Shown piece by piece: positions 31,218 to 46,200 of a DNA stretch of 64,000 nt. The position numbers were made by a program, and so were the translations under genes. How positions within the stretch are numbered: position 1 is the first letter of the stretch; every line of letters begins with the position of its first letter. The DNA comes from Amyelois transitella (taxonomy: Eukaryota > Arthropoda > Insecta > Lepidoptera > Pyralidae). The stretch spans positions 1,629,501 through 1,693,500 of the forward strand of contig NC_083519.1 of assembly GCF_032362555.1 (NCBI RefSeq). Reading direction: 5' to 3'. The notes beneath the pieces are model-generated. The model saw only the letters and a list, made by a program, of their open reading frames with translations. It ran no database searches and was not told the origin of the DNA.

Positions 31218-34200
31218 GTAAGTTTTATTATTAAACCATTCCTATATAGGTGAGATTCTTCTTTAAGGCGATGGGCTAGCAACCTGTCACTTTTTGAATC
31301 TCCGCCTTTCAGTATTTTGATTACTGTCGGCTCTGTCCACCCAGCAAGAGATATAGACGTGATTATATGTTATGGCATGTTGTTTATATAGAACTCAAAA
31401 ACTTTTGATTGAACTGATTTCTACGAAATTTGACTCATTTTTATGACGTTTGGGAGTAACATAGGCTATAAATTGTTTTATTCCGAAATTTCCTAGGTGC
31501 GAAGCCCTGTGCAAAAGCTAGTTAACCATGTTTCAATATAATTATTCCATACGATCGATCAATCTGATCAGCTAAAGGTGTCCCAGACTGAATGATTGAT
31601 AGATTTTATCCAACATTCGCCGTAATTAGGCACGTGAAAAGTTCGAGTGAGCCACCTGACTACAGCTATAAGGTATCTCGCTTGAAAATAAACACGAATT
31701 TAACGATTTGCAATATCTTTGCATCTGTAGAACTAATATAAAAAAAAAGTTATGTTTATGTAACTGGCCACGATGAAATGTGATACTTAAAAAAAATCGA
31801 ACGTTCGAAATTAGAAATACTTTAAAATTGTGTACTTCTACAATGTAGGTAACTCAGGCCCATGATCACTGAATACGCACATATATACATACATACATAT
31901 AATCACGTCTATATCCCTTGCGAGGTAGACAGGGCCAATAGTTTTGAAATGTCATAATTTATAACAATTAATTTGGAACAATTTGAGTTTTCAAGGTAAC
32001 TCTTGTGTGACCGACTAAATATAGTTGAAATAGCTTTTTTTTATTTAGATCTAGCTTAAGCATGTGACAGTGACTTTCTAGCATTAAGTTTAAATAAATA
32101 ACATACATACACAAATTTAATTATTTCTATTTCTCGTGCGTGGTAGCCAACAGTCTTGAAAAGACTGATAGGCCACGTTCAGCTGTTTGACTTAGTGATA
32201 GAATTGAGATTCAAATGATTGCTATCCCATCGCCTAAAAGAACAATGCCAAGTTTATAAGCCTATAACTTATAGCCTTTTACGACATACGTGGGAAAAAA
32301 TAGAGTCGTACTATTATTATTTTTTAATAGTGTGTGCCTTCACCACACGGCACAAGTTTGAATAAAACTATATTTACGCAATAATTTGGGTTGGAAATTA
32401 TCAAATTAAGTAAAGTGTCATTAATCGTAGTTCTCGGAACTACACTGTATTGATCAAGCGGTTTATTTCCAGATCAAAGTAAAAATAACAACGTACTAAA
32501 TGGAGTTAGAAGCACTAGCGTTTAGGATACGAATAGTTTTATTGATGGCCACCTGCCCTTTAATTGGGTTGATGCACCAATTAATAAATAAATAATAATA
32601 AATAAATATATATATACGGGACAAATTACACAGATTGAGTTCGCCTCGAAGTAAGTTCTATACTTGTATTACGAGATAACTAACTCAACGATACTATATT
32701 TAATAATTAATATGGATGGCGTTAAATTTGTCGTATTTTGTGGACGATACGTTCACGCGGGCGATGCTGCGGGTTAATACCATTTATTTATAACATAAAG
32801 ATATATTAACGAACAGTTAAAATGTCCCTATCAAAAACCGTAATGCACCGGTGGGTACCGGTTCAAATTCCACGTGCTATATCTAAAAGACATTGGTCTA
32901 TATAATATTAATTAAATAGTTACAGATAATTCTCTGCTCTTAAAGTTGAACATTATTATAAATTCCTTACAAGCTCATTGAAAGCTAAAGAAAACAAACC
33001 TTGTTAATAATAAATTACATATCTCCCGAGGGATAGCCTCCAACAAAGATCATTATTTTTTTGGCTCACAAGAACGCACTGAATAACATTTCAGGCAAAA
33101 ATTCCGCGAAGTACGTAACACCGAAAAGGAAATTAATGAAATATTAGCTTTGATGTTACCTATTTGTATGCTCTGAATAACAACTTTTTATATACTTTAA
33201 CATTAGACGACTAGCTTTATACCTATTCCCCTTTGAATTTCCAAAAAATCTCTTATTTATCCTTTTGTAAGAACCTAACTACTTACATGCCAACTTCATG
33301 CCTATAGGTATATTAACTACTTTCGATCTTTCAGTACCTACGAGGCACGCCCAACGCGTTTCTAATAAAAAATATAAAAAAACTAAAATTGCGAGCACGT
33401 TGCCCAATAAACCAATGGATTTGGGTTAGGCCTTAGCTGACCTAATTCAGGACATTGGTTTATTTTCTTCTTCTCTTGTTCCAGTACGGCAGAGCACCGA
33501 TCCACTGGGCGGCAAGCAGAGGCAATGTGGCTATCATCAAATTGCTCATCGAAGCCAAGTGTGACATTGAAGCGGCTGACAAGGTGAGAAGATCGTTCCA
33601 TCTTCTTCTGCATCCTGCATTTCCAAACAAAGTTTGAGAACATTTTGTTTGAAGACTTAGGCAACATAACATTAAAAGATTGTGTAATTTTCAGTTCGGA
33701 ATGCGACCACTTCTAATGGCCGCATGGCATGGACATCTAGAAGCCGTGAAGACACTCGTCGCAGCAGGGGCTTGCCTGGCGGCTACTAACAAGGTACTTT
33801 CTATTTGCTTATACTTTCCTGGTACCCGACGAAATTTATCAGAAATCTAGCACCTTTCCTGGGAAGCCTGCCAAATGTGGTGAATTGCCGTGGCTGACGC
33901 CTGCTAAAAATTCATGATAGCCGGGTACTGTGTCGTCGTACCTACTCCTATTTCTAAACGGATTTTTAGCTCACCTACGAATATCATCACAAATCGATGA
34001 TGATATGAAAAACCACAAGTCAATGTAACAGCTAAAATGAGTGTTTTGTTTTAAATTGAAATTAAACAATATAAAATAGTATACTTTGGTTAGTTATTTC
34101 ATTAACTTGCACTTACACCGGTGAAAGGATTACACAGTCTCGGTAATGAATTGAGTGCATCGAGTCTTGCGTCAAAGACGTAACCTACATTAAGTCAGAG

Positions 34201-37200
34201 ATGACACATTTTTTGAACAAAGAATTTTCATTCTCAGTAACGTACAGAAAAAACTTACAGCAACGCGGGCTTCCAAATGAATAGTAGTTAAGCTGATTAT
34301 AACTAGACCTTCATAGAAAGGAATTAGTTTTAACTTAATGATAGTTTAAGTTCAAGTAAATAACAATATACGATGATATATATAGAAGGATGATAAATAG
34401 ATGATGATGAATGGAAGAAAACAATATACAAACAGAAACACCTACCTACTTATCTTCTTTTCGATGCACTCTTCACAGAGTGGTCGTGGTCGTCATATAG
34501 TCGTGGAACTGGAGGGGCATATGAAACACTCCACACGATGCTTCGTCACTATTCTCTGCTCGAAGACATCCTACTGCACTTGTTTATAGACTGGCCCACA
34601 ATAGACTTTTTATGGTCGGTCCAACGTGCGGTCTAGTCTAGGGCCTTCTTCTTTTCCCTGAATGACAAGGCGTTCTATGGACAAATTATCGCGCCTCGAG
34701 ACGTGACCAAAGAATGTTTACAAGTCTTTACAATGGAAAACAGACGCTGCTAAATGCTAGCTCTAGGAGTATGAAGACTGGAGACATTTGATCGCATCTC
34801 GGTCTAAAAAATTCCAAGCATTCTTCTCCAGCATCACATCTTTAAAGCGTGTATCTTCTATAACTTTACAAAGATTCTAAATAGCTACGTATCGTACTCA
34901 TCTTTGTTAATCATAGTTATACGTATATTATTAAAGTAAATACTTACTGAGATTTATGTAACTTTGCAAATAATACCTAAACTAATATTTGCTCGCAAGC
35001 CACTAGTTGCTGAAACGAACATTAATGCATAACTTATGGAAACTGTTTTCATTCTACCGAAACATTTCATTCATTTAATTATTCCTGTGAACTCCTAGTT
35101 CAGCTCCCGCAGGATGGCACGCGCGACGACGCCATTTTTATCGCGCGGAATACAACTATCGCTGTTTCGTTTTTTATTATGACGTGAAACAGGACAGCGA
35201 TTGTTTTTCGTGCGATGAAAACACATCTAGTTATGTTTCGTCTACGAGGGGATCAGAATCCTTCTTAAAGAAAATAAAGAACAACTGGACATTTAAATGA
35301 CAGTACAAGTTTTTGCCCCGAGCCTACGCTTCTTTTAGAATTTCCTTTATCATTTCCTCAACTGATACCCACATCACTGTTACTTAAATTTAAGTTGTTT
35401 TTGTTCAGTAGTGTAAATAGTGAATTGAAAGGTTAGTGACCTTTTTGTATAAAACATTTAAAATTAAGAATCGGGTATCTACCATAAACCCGATTTTTAA
35501 TTGCCTGCCTCTGTAAATATCCTAAAAACTGATTGGTGCTTCGAAAATTAATTGAAAATAAACATTGCAGAAACAGAACGACCTCCTGCAATGCGCTTGT
35601 TCCCGCGGAGCCCTGGACGTGGCGTCCTACGCCATTGAACTGGGGGCAAATGTGCAAGGAACCGACGCTAGCGGTGACGCGCCGCTAGCGTTAGCATCCC
35701 GCGCTGGTCATGCGGCCCTGGTAGATCTGCTGTTGGAAAAGGGGGGTTACATAGACGCCGTTAATAAGGTAATTGACACATTTTATTTACTAAAGTCAAG
35801 TATAGAAGGTATTATTAGCTTAAAAAGTTCCATGATATGCGTATCAATCAGAATATGGTTACATTATGACTAGTTTTGTCCAATCATCTGAAAACTATAA
35901 ACTACGGCATTTACTTCAGACCAGACCAACATGCTATGGGAATAACCTAGAATATTTCCTTGTTTGTCATTTAAAATTTAAAATAAACAGTTTATATTTA
36001 TATATAAACAGGTTATTATGTGTACGTATTGTTCGTTTAATAGGTAATAAATGTTATAAAAGACTTACGGTTGTGAGATTTCTGATATCATAAACATCAT
36101 CTTTAATTCACCTGATATTATATACCCTATACCTACCCTGGAGAAATAACAACCATGTAATTATCAGCATTACCCCGAGCGAACTGTCAGGAACACGGCT
36201 TGCATAATAAAAAGGGAGGTCGCAGCAACAGCCGGCCAAAGTGGCCATTAACCGAATGCCACTGGTAATTGTTCGTTATTCCTTATTAATTAAACCATCA
36301 GTGCGGCGCTTATGTTAATGGATTTTGTTACGTTTATTTTGTTACATGAAAGATTAGAGAATTGTCATGTAAAGGTTAGCTTTTGTTTTAATTAAATACA
36401 ATAAATACATGTGCCGTGTGGTTCCCGGCACCAATATAAAAAAGAATACCACTCCATATCTTTCCCACGAATGTCGTAAAAGATGACTAAGGGATAGGCT
36501 TACAAACTTGGGATTCTTTTTTAGGCGATGAGTTAGCAACCTGTCACTATTTGAATCTCAATTCTATCATTAAGCTAAAAAGCTGAACGTGGCCATTCAG
36601 TCTTTTCAAGACTGGCTCTGTCTACCCCGCAAGGGATACAGACGTGACCATATGTATGAATGTAAAATAAATGCAACACGTCAGTACGTTACGGGACGGA
36701 TGCTGCTGGATGGCTATATTAAGTTTGCTATGGGCTAGCAAATTATAATTATTTTTCATAACAAAGTCAGATTAGATTCCTCATAATTTCGTTAGCGGAT
36801 TTTAGGTCCCACAGTTCATGTAAATTCGTCCATCTATCCCACAAGTATCATTGTGTTGTTCCATGGTGAGACAAGTCTGACGATTTTCACCCAGTTCGGT
36901 CAATCTCATCAATACTTTTCAACTTGAGCCGAAATATAACTTGCTCAAAAATTTTTATTACTACGCTTTTATTAGCTTGGATTGTATGTATGTATGTAGG
37001 TATGTATGTATGTAGGTATGTATGTATGTATGTATGTAACGGAATCTTTGAGCTTAATTTTCACTGATTTCTAAACGTCTGATCAACTTGGAACTTTGCA
37101 CACGTATCAAGGACCGATGACAATGCAATATTTTGATAAGAGTTTCTCATTATCCTTATTAAAACTGCCAGGATTAATAAATTCATTTTTAGATCCTTCG

Positions 37201-40200
37201 TATGAGAGTAAGAGAGACAGAGATAGCACCAGTGCCAGTAATCTCCATACAAGAAACCAAGAAGTTCTGACGTATAAGGAGTCCAAAAAGAGATGTAATA
37301 TATTTCCATATAATGTTACTATTAACCTGAGGCTTTTTTATTTCATCGCATCGCTCCATTTAGAATTACCATTAGAAACAATAGTAGAATTAGTAGAATA
37401 TTTTAAAACAATAAAAAATATATAAGTAATAAAACAAAAGTAATAAATGAAAATTGAACAACTAAATTTACAATAATACAAGAATAAAGTTACTACCTAC
37501 AGAACTTTGCGATATTTAATACGTATTTAACATATTAATGCAATTCTTGAATTAACATTAGGTATCTTTTGCCTATTTATAATAGCAACACTGTAATACT
37601 CGTTTGGAAAATGAGTGACAGTTTATTTATGTCAAATAAGTTTTGCAGTAAGTTTTCAATTCGATTCGAACACCTGTAAACTTTCTTTCTGTTTTTTTAT
37701 ACCGGTGCCTATGTATTTACCTATTTGCACTTTGTTTTGTGCTGATAACTTGTCGTTATTTGGAGTTTGGAATCTTCCGTTGAGTCGAGCTTTGTTCTTC
37801 CGGATATTCGTGTGATTTTGATTGGACATCTGAGATTGGACTCTGACTGTGTTCACTGTGTTGTGCAGATATTTTGAGATAGGACTCCTGTAAAAAGTAC
37901 CTGATTATTTGAGATAGGAGTCCCAAGTTTGTGTTTGTTTTTGTGAAAGACAGATTTTACAACAAAAGTGCCACGATGTCTTCAGATAAACATTGTTGCG
38001 TTCCTGGTTGTAAAGGCAGTGGAGGTATGTTTGAAATATTTTTGTTCCTGTATCAATCTGCCCCTTAATCTTGTGGTTTGATTCCTGGCAAGGCCACAAT
38101 CGAAAATTATTATGTTTGCTGGATAGTCAAAAATATTATTAACAGTGATTTATCACTATAAAATTCTTTTCAACTGGGTTTAACAATCATCATACATACA
38201 TATAATCACGTCTATATCCCTTGCGGGGTAGACAGAGCCAACAGTCTTGTAAAGACTGATAGGCCACGTTCAGCTATTTGGCTTTAAGATAGAATTGAGA
38301 TTCAAATACTGACAGGTTGCAAGCCCATCGCCTAAAAAAGAATCATGATGATGAGAATATTATGAGATTTAATCCAATCAGGCCACATATAACTTTAAGA
38401 AAGTTAGTTGTGAAAACCTCCGGCGATGGGCGCATGGTTGCGAAAGTCTTTTCTAGTAAGATAGTTATACTAGAAGTGTTAACTTCCAAAAAATAATTGT
38501 ATAAAAAAACTAAAAAACTACACGTTTTATTGCTAATCGAACTAAAAAATAGAAAATAAATAATAGTTTAAAAAAAACTAAAAAACTACGCTTTTATTGC
38601 TAATGGAACTAAAAAATAGAAAATAAAAATTAATGACAAAGGAATTATAAAACAGTAGTAGCAAGTCGAACAATCAGTTATAGTCAATTACCTCCGATTA
38701 AAATTATAACAAAATTAAATTTATAAACAAAACAATTTAAATCTGAGTAAAAAGCGTGGGGTGCATTTTACTTCATTTTCATTACTCTCTTGTCATAAAT
38801 ATATGCTAATAGAATGATTTTAATATTTACTACATCAGACACCCCACGCTTTTTACTCAGATTTAAATTGTTTTGTTTATAAATTTAATTTTGTTATAAT
38901 TTTAATCGGAGGTAATTGACTATAACTGATTGTTCGACTGGCTACTACTGTTTTATAATTCCTTTGTCATTAATTTTTATTTTCTATTTTTTAGTTCCAT
39001 TAGCAATAAAAGCGTAGTTTTTTAGTTTTTTTAAAACTATTATTTTTACCTATAAAAAAGTAATTTAACCACAAAACAAATTGTAAAATAATTCGTTCTG
39101 AGCGCTAATTCGAGTAGGTACCTACCTAGTTTCACATTCATCCACATTTTCTTACATTTATTTTAGGAGATGGCATTTCATACAAATCACTCATCCTACA
39201 TCAAAAATAACTAAAATACAATTTGGGGATGCTTTTCTTGATTTTCATTTCGTTTTCTTTTTCCTCAATGTGAAAAGCACAAGGCTCGACACCTAATAAA
39301 AAAAAAAGAAATAATTTCAAATCTGAAACGGATGAAAATGTGATTGATCACCACACACCCCGATGAGTTTATGCATGCCGTGTGGGATTGATGGATATTT
39401 GATTATAATGAATTTCAATTTAAATGCGCTTAAATGCATACATACATTTAATCACATCTATGCTCCTTGCAGAGTAGACAGAGCCTGTTGGCTAAATTTG
39501 ATATAAATATTTTACCTTACAAGACTGTTGTCTTGTAAGGACTGAAAGGCTGATAGTTGACATGATGCTACGAGTAATACATCTCATAAAAGAAGAATCC
39601 CAATTTTAGAAATCTTTCCCCTAGTCGCCTTTTACGACATGCATGGGAAATATATCCTAGTGGTCCTATTAAAATCACGCTTTTTTCTCGCAGGGGTAGG
39701 CACCGACTACATCTTTCTACTTGCTACGATACCTACATACCTCTTTCGCTCTCTTCATGCAAGCTTGTAGGTACCTATAAAATGTTAAAATCAAAACAAT
39801 AAAACCATTATGTGGTTTGTGGTTATGACAGAAGGGGCATATGGTGCACTTGCAACCGCTTTATGAAGCCACATTTTAAAATATTACGAGTGTATATTCC
39901 TTACATACAGGAGTGACCTCAAATGGCAGATTTAATTTAAAAATGCCATATAACATGTATAAAAATACAATGGATATATTTTTTGTATTAAATTAGAGGA
40001 TTGTGTTTAAAATTCGCGGTATCTGTTTGTGGTCCACTATCGTTAGTAAAAAAACATGCACAAAACTGTTCAATCCTTTTCAAAAATAAATTCATTATCT
40101 TTACCGGATATATTAGAGTCCCCGCGGTCCCTATGGCTCCAACCTTATTCAATTTTCATTGTAATTTCCGCTTCCGGGAAACCGTTCCAGTTTGTCCGCC

Positions 40201-43200
40201 CGGCGGCCAGTATCGCCGTAATTCGATTTGATCCAGGAATACCAGAAATTTGGCTATATACCAGGATTACAGTACGTCACAAGAGCTCTTCAACAAGGGC
40301 TGGTTTTATTTGACATTTTCAATAAACCAGGAACAAACATCGTATCGCGCTCAATCCATTTACACTCGAAGCTGTCAAGTACAACCGTGGATCCAATTAC
40401 AGCTGTTACAAGTCATGTCAGCCTAGTATCGCAAATTAAATAAGTACAGGAGGATAACATAGGTAGGTAATTTCATCTCATTAGTAGAATTTGGCAAAAA
40501 ATAATTTAAATTAAAATAGTAATTTAAAAAATTGCAGCAAGAATTCTTAGAACCTAGCTAGCTAATGGATTTAACATTTTTTTTTCTCTAAAATATTAAG
40601 GTTAAGGAGGTTACACGGGTGACATCATATGTATCAGAATAATTTTATAGATAACATTGCACTGTGACTGACGTATGAGGACTACGATATATTTAATTAA
40701 TAAGAATCTCATGATTCTGTTGCTTATCACTTTGTAACGGAACGTAAACACAACGGTGCGAATGTGCGGAACACATAAATTAAACAGAAATATTGATTAA
40801 TTAGTTCATTAGAGGTAACCTGATTCGGCATAATTTATTATTAATGAAGTAAATTACACATAGTGAAATACTATGTGTAATTTAACTTTCATAATTATGT
40901 ATATGAGTTACGTACACAATTCAAATTTTGCACGTCGGAGACACTCTGAATATAAAAACCTCCTTTAAAACAATAAAATCGGGCCTTCTTCCCAAAAAAA
41001 GTAGGCAGAGACCTGCAGAAACACTCTCCAGTTCCCACGTTCCCTGCATATTTGTTTCGCTTCATGCACATTCATCATTCTTTTCATGCAAGCTCGTCTG
41101 TTTGTTTGTTTCTCGTTCACGCTAAATCTACTCGACGGATTTTGTTGTAATTTGGTACGCGGCCAGAATATAACCTAAAATTACCATAAAAAAGTACTTT
41201 TTCCCAAAATTCCATCATGAACGAAGCCCCAGGGTGCAGCTAGTATATTGTAAATGGGAAAGTTTGTAAGGATGTGTGTTTGTTATTATAACACTCAAAA
41301 ACTACTGAACGGATTTTCATTTAAAATACGAGTAGTTAAGACATTGGAAATTGGGAAACAAAATAACATAAAAATTTTAGGCGCGCGGGTCTCCTATAAA
41401 ACTATTTTTCAACCATTAGGTGGGCCGCACAGCGTTACACGTCGCGTGCGAGGGCGGGCATTGCACGACCGCGTCGCTTCTCATCTCGAAGGGGGCGAGC
41501 AAGGAAGCCCGGGACAATTCGGGAAGGACGCCCCTCCACCTGGCGGCCGTGCATCGGCACACTGAGCTCGTTGGCGTATTGCTGGATTGTCAGTGCTTTG
41601 TCGATGCTGTGGACAATGTAAGCTTACTTTCTGACCCAACGGTCTCGCCCTTTCCATCATGTCTCCTGTCTCTGGAAGAGATTTGTTTAGAAATAAACAG
41701 ATGCCTATGTAGGTAGTATAGTTTCTTGTGTTTATCATTCTTTTATGTTCTCTGTGTACATGCATTGGTAAATAAATAAATATACGGTGGTGCCGTGTTC
41801 CCGGCACCAATAAAACAAGAATAGGACCACTCCTTCTCTTTCCCATGGATGTTGTAAAAGGCGACTAAGGGATAGGGTTATAAAGGCTAGCACCTGTCAC
41901 TATTTGAATCTCAATTCTATCAAGATTTTTAAAACTGATGGCTCTGTCTACCCCGCAAGGGATATAGATGTGACTATATGTATGTTTATATTTATTGTTT
42001 GTTCTCAACAGAACGGCGTCACAGCCCTACAGATGGCATGTGCGCAAGGTTGTCGCGGCATCGCAATGCACCTGCTGAAAGCTGGCGCGAACGTGCATCT
42101 ACAGAACAATGTTTGTTTATATCTTTCTATGATTACAATTTGCAACTTTAGTAATTTCCGAAGAAAGACAGGAATGTCTTGGTGTTTGGTACACCTGTGC
42201 CCGTAGACACGCGCGACTCGATTTTAACGCGAAACAGCGATAGTTTTACGCGCGATAAAATTTTATTATTACGTGAAACGGGACGATAGTTTTTCTTGCA
42301 ATAAAAATGGCGTCGCGCGTGCCTTGCTACTGAGGCTGCTTGGAGGCAAGTGAAAACAAATTGTAACTCTATATGTACAATGGAAATAAGATGAGCTGGT
42401 TCTATAAACAGTCCATCTCTTTTTCAAAGAGGCAAAACATGACCGAGGCTGGTTCAGATTCTCAAGTTTATAGTTCATAGTTTAACAGGGTCACGGAGGT
42501 CAGACGGACACTCCGCGGCGCGTCACGTGACATATCCACTCCTGGAACGTACTCAAAGTAGGGCTCTTGGGTCGTCTTATGCTTATGGTGAAAAGATTAT
42601 GAGTTCATGAGCAGTATTAGAGGTTTAATCCTTATATTGGTGACCTGGTAAAGGGTCAGGTCAAGAGTACCCGAAACCGCCGAGCTTGCATGAAGAGAGT
42701 TATGAATGTGGATGAAGCGAAGGAAGTATGCACAGATCGTGGCAAGTGGGAAGAGGTAGTCTCTGCCTACCCCTCCGGGAAAGAGGCGTGATTTTATGTA
42801 TGTATGTATTGGAGACAAATAGCTGAACGTGGCCTATCAGTCTTTACAAGGTTGTTGGCTCTGACTACCCCGCAAGGGATATAGACGTGATTATATGTAT
42901 GTATGTATGTCTGTATGTATGTATTGGAGACTCCACTGCGTAAGATCACCTTCGGGCCGTTGAGTATTGTTCTCATATAATTCACAGGTAGGATCATCAG
43001 CCCTCCATGCGGCGTGCGCGGCGGACGCGGCGGATATCGTGGAGTTGCTGCTGGCGAGAGGCGCTGACCCCACAGTCACTGATCAGGTGAGAATACTCAC
43101 CACCTAACATACCCACGGAACAGTCAACCCAAATTAATTTCACCAATCCCTACTAAAAATAACATCTTTAAGTACTTTTTATCTCTTTAATTAATTTTAC

Positions 43201-46200
43201 AAATGATATGTATAGGTACTTAAATAATTTTATACCCTTGTATGTTACACATAGTGACTACCTTTGATAATATGACGTGCATTTGCAGCTCGTATTTGCA
43301 TTTAAAAATTTATATTTAATTTAAAAATATATAAAACCAAGTGAACAATGTCTATGGTAAACCCAAAACAAAATTTATCGATAAAAAAGTATGCTATAAT
43401 TTAGCAGGGGACACCCGGGTTTGAACCGGGGACCTCTCGATCTGCAGTCGAATGCTCTACCACTGAGCTATATCCCCGATGAACGAAGGAGTGAAATATC
43501 AAATAACATCCTACCAGCCAGTCGGACAAGTGCATGACGTCATCTACATAAAAGATAACACCACCCACTGATAAAACAATTATTTCTTCATGCAAATTGC
43601 TTTCCATTTAATGCGTGGGAGATTATGAGTCAGTATTATTAAATATGTACTATGGAGATATAGTGAAACAGAATAATTTAATTTGCATTATGAATAATGG
43701 CAATAAAGTTACATTGAAGGTACATATACATAAAATCACGCCTCTTTCCCGCGCAAGGTTAGGCAGCCTACCTGTTTCCACTTGCCACAATCCCTGTATA
43801 CTTATTTCGCTTCATCCACAATCATAATTCTCTTCACGCAAACTCACGGTTACGAGTACTCTTGACCTGATCTTTTGCCAGAACGTCTCCGATTTCCCAC
43901 TCCAACATTCCCATTCACACTCACCATTATATATGTATGTTTGCTTAGTGAACCCTTTCATTTGTCCTCTTGACGTGACCAAACCATCTAAGTATAAATT
44001 ACCTACCTTTTCAATCCCCGTCGCTATATCTTTCATCACATCACAACATTCCCTTATCAAAAATCTTTTATAAAATTTCATCAAAAATAAAACAGATATT
44101 ATCTGAATAAGACGATCAAAGTAGACGTCTATTTGTAAACACTAAGTTTAAATAGGAACCCGTCTGAAATCCATGACTTTGATTATGCCAATAAGCCAAG
44201 TTTGTTACATTGTATGGATACAAATTGACTTGAATTTGTATTTGATTTTGAGAACTGATCGCAACTTTGATCCAACAGTGATTGTTTAGAAAGATACCTA
44301 GTTTGCATATATACTTACAGAAGTCATAATATACACAAGTTGAGAAGAAATATGTATTCTGTATTTTTATGAGAATAAATAGGATAAGAATAATATAAAT
44401 ATTGTTCATCATACACACATTTATTGAAAATAATAAGTAGGTACATTAACCTGAACCGGATACCAAAAAAAACTCAAAATTCACTCAAGAAATACCTACT
44501 TACTTGTATTCGATATTTCTTCATTCAATGCTTATCTTTATGGCTCATGTGCAAAAGGTCTTTGCATAATATCTAAAAAAAAATATGTTCCATATATACA
44601 CCGGCTTATATCTAAGAACTTTGAATACTTTAAGCCTTTTATGTTTACCTTGTAACTATGTTCTTACCGACGGGACCCTCCAAGCAACCTTATCTCTTTA
44701 AAATTTCAAAGGCACGACTGGCCGCTACAATATTCATTGGCTCTAAAACAGTGGAGATTGTTTTCTGAATCAACCCACCTCGGAGTGGATTAAATCATAC
44801 TCTTGATTTTGAGAAAACTGTTTAATGGATAGAAATTTAAATCTCGTAAATTATTAGCAACAGTAATAGGTAATTAGTAATCTCCGACAGTGTCGTTTGG
44901 TTCCCAGTATTTTAGTATTTACTTTTTTATTATTATGTATTGATAGGAACACTCCATATCTTTCCCATACATCGTAAGAGGCGACTAACAAAAATGCTTA
45001 GATATAAACTTGGACTTGCGACAGGCTAGCAACCTGTCACTAGGTATTTGAATCTCAAATTCATCTTTGAGCCATTCAGATGAACGTGATTCAGAGGAAC
45101 ATAAAGAAAATGTTAGTAAATATAAAAGAATTCAAGGGCAGGTTCGGGGCTGATTTAAAGAGACTGCCTATCCCTCCGGGAAAGAGATTTAATATGTATG
45201 CAACATCTATTAAGTATGTGTATTTACTTCCTACTTAGTTGTTAGTTAGTTATCAAGTACACTCGAGGAGATCTTGCCTTGAATAAGTTATCAAGATGTA
45301 GGAGTTTAAGATACATTTTCTACGGTAGACGGAATCAGGTCATAGTTCAGTTTGAAGGGACAAAGTTTGTACGATCTGCTGCTTGTCTGACAGTTCCTAG
45401 GGTTAACTTCACCCAAAATAATACAAAAGTACCTTTTCACATGGAAGATGTAACTGCCTGCCTATTAGGGAAAAAGGGGTGATTTATTAAAGGTACCGAC
45501 GTAAATAATCAATGGTTGACTGTAAAAGATCCCTTAATGGGTCCGCCTTTGTATATTTTGTCTTATCAATTTACTGCATTTTTGTGTTCATTCGTATGTA
45601 CAATAAAGATATTAGGAGGATAGATTAGGAGATACATTTGTACCACTTCGCCTGAGTGGCTTACGGAAGGTGGCCCAGGTATCTTCTAAGCCCACTGTAA
45701 CTTAAGCTGTCAACCAAAATTAAACGCGTTATCTTATCAAAATTAAACTAATCTTGAACTTTCGGGTCGGTACCTATAAAATTATGAGTCTGGAGAACGA
45801 CATACACCTTTTATGCCGGTGAAAACTATAGTTCCCGTGCGATTTGCGAAAAACCTTTTTTTAGGCGCGAACTAAGTTACCGGTAAAAGCAAGTAGGTAT
45901 ATAATATTTTCAAAAGTTACGTTCCTATACCTATTATCTATAAAAATGAACTCACACTCCATCTCTTTCCCATGGATGTCGTAAAAGGCGACTAAGGGAT
46001 AGGCTTACATACTTGGGATTCTCTTTTAGGCGATGGGCTAGCAACCTGTCACTATTTGAATCTCGGTTCTATCATTAAGCCAAATAGCTGAACGTGGCCA
46101 TTCAGTCTTTTCAAGACTGTTGGCTCTGTCTACCCCGCAAGGGATATAGACGTGATCATATGTATGTATGTATGTATGAACTCACACGTGGAAACTCGTC

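Larger units (their letters stand above)
35769..41419. other. Intron 4 of the ankyrin gene
   Basis: About 5.7 kb holding repeats, a THAP-like exon fragment and a long inverted repeat (listed separately). 36670-36960, 37050-37560 and 39780-40800 show nothing supported. Confidence 0.5.

Noticed and set aside
36984..37038. (TATG)n run as a possible array or origin signal
   Set aside because: Simple microsatellite, most likely a retroposon tail remnant.
40001..40443. Overlapping plus-strand ORFs of 71-85 codons
   Set aside because: No domain, and no matching splice sites or phase with the surrounding ankyrin exons.
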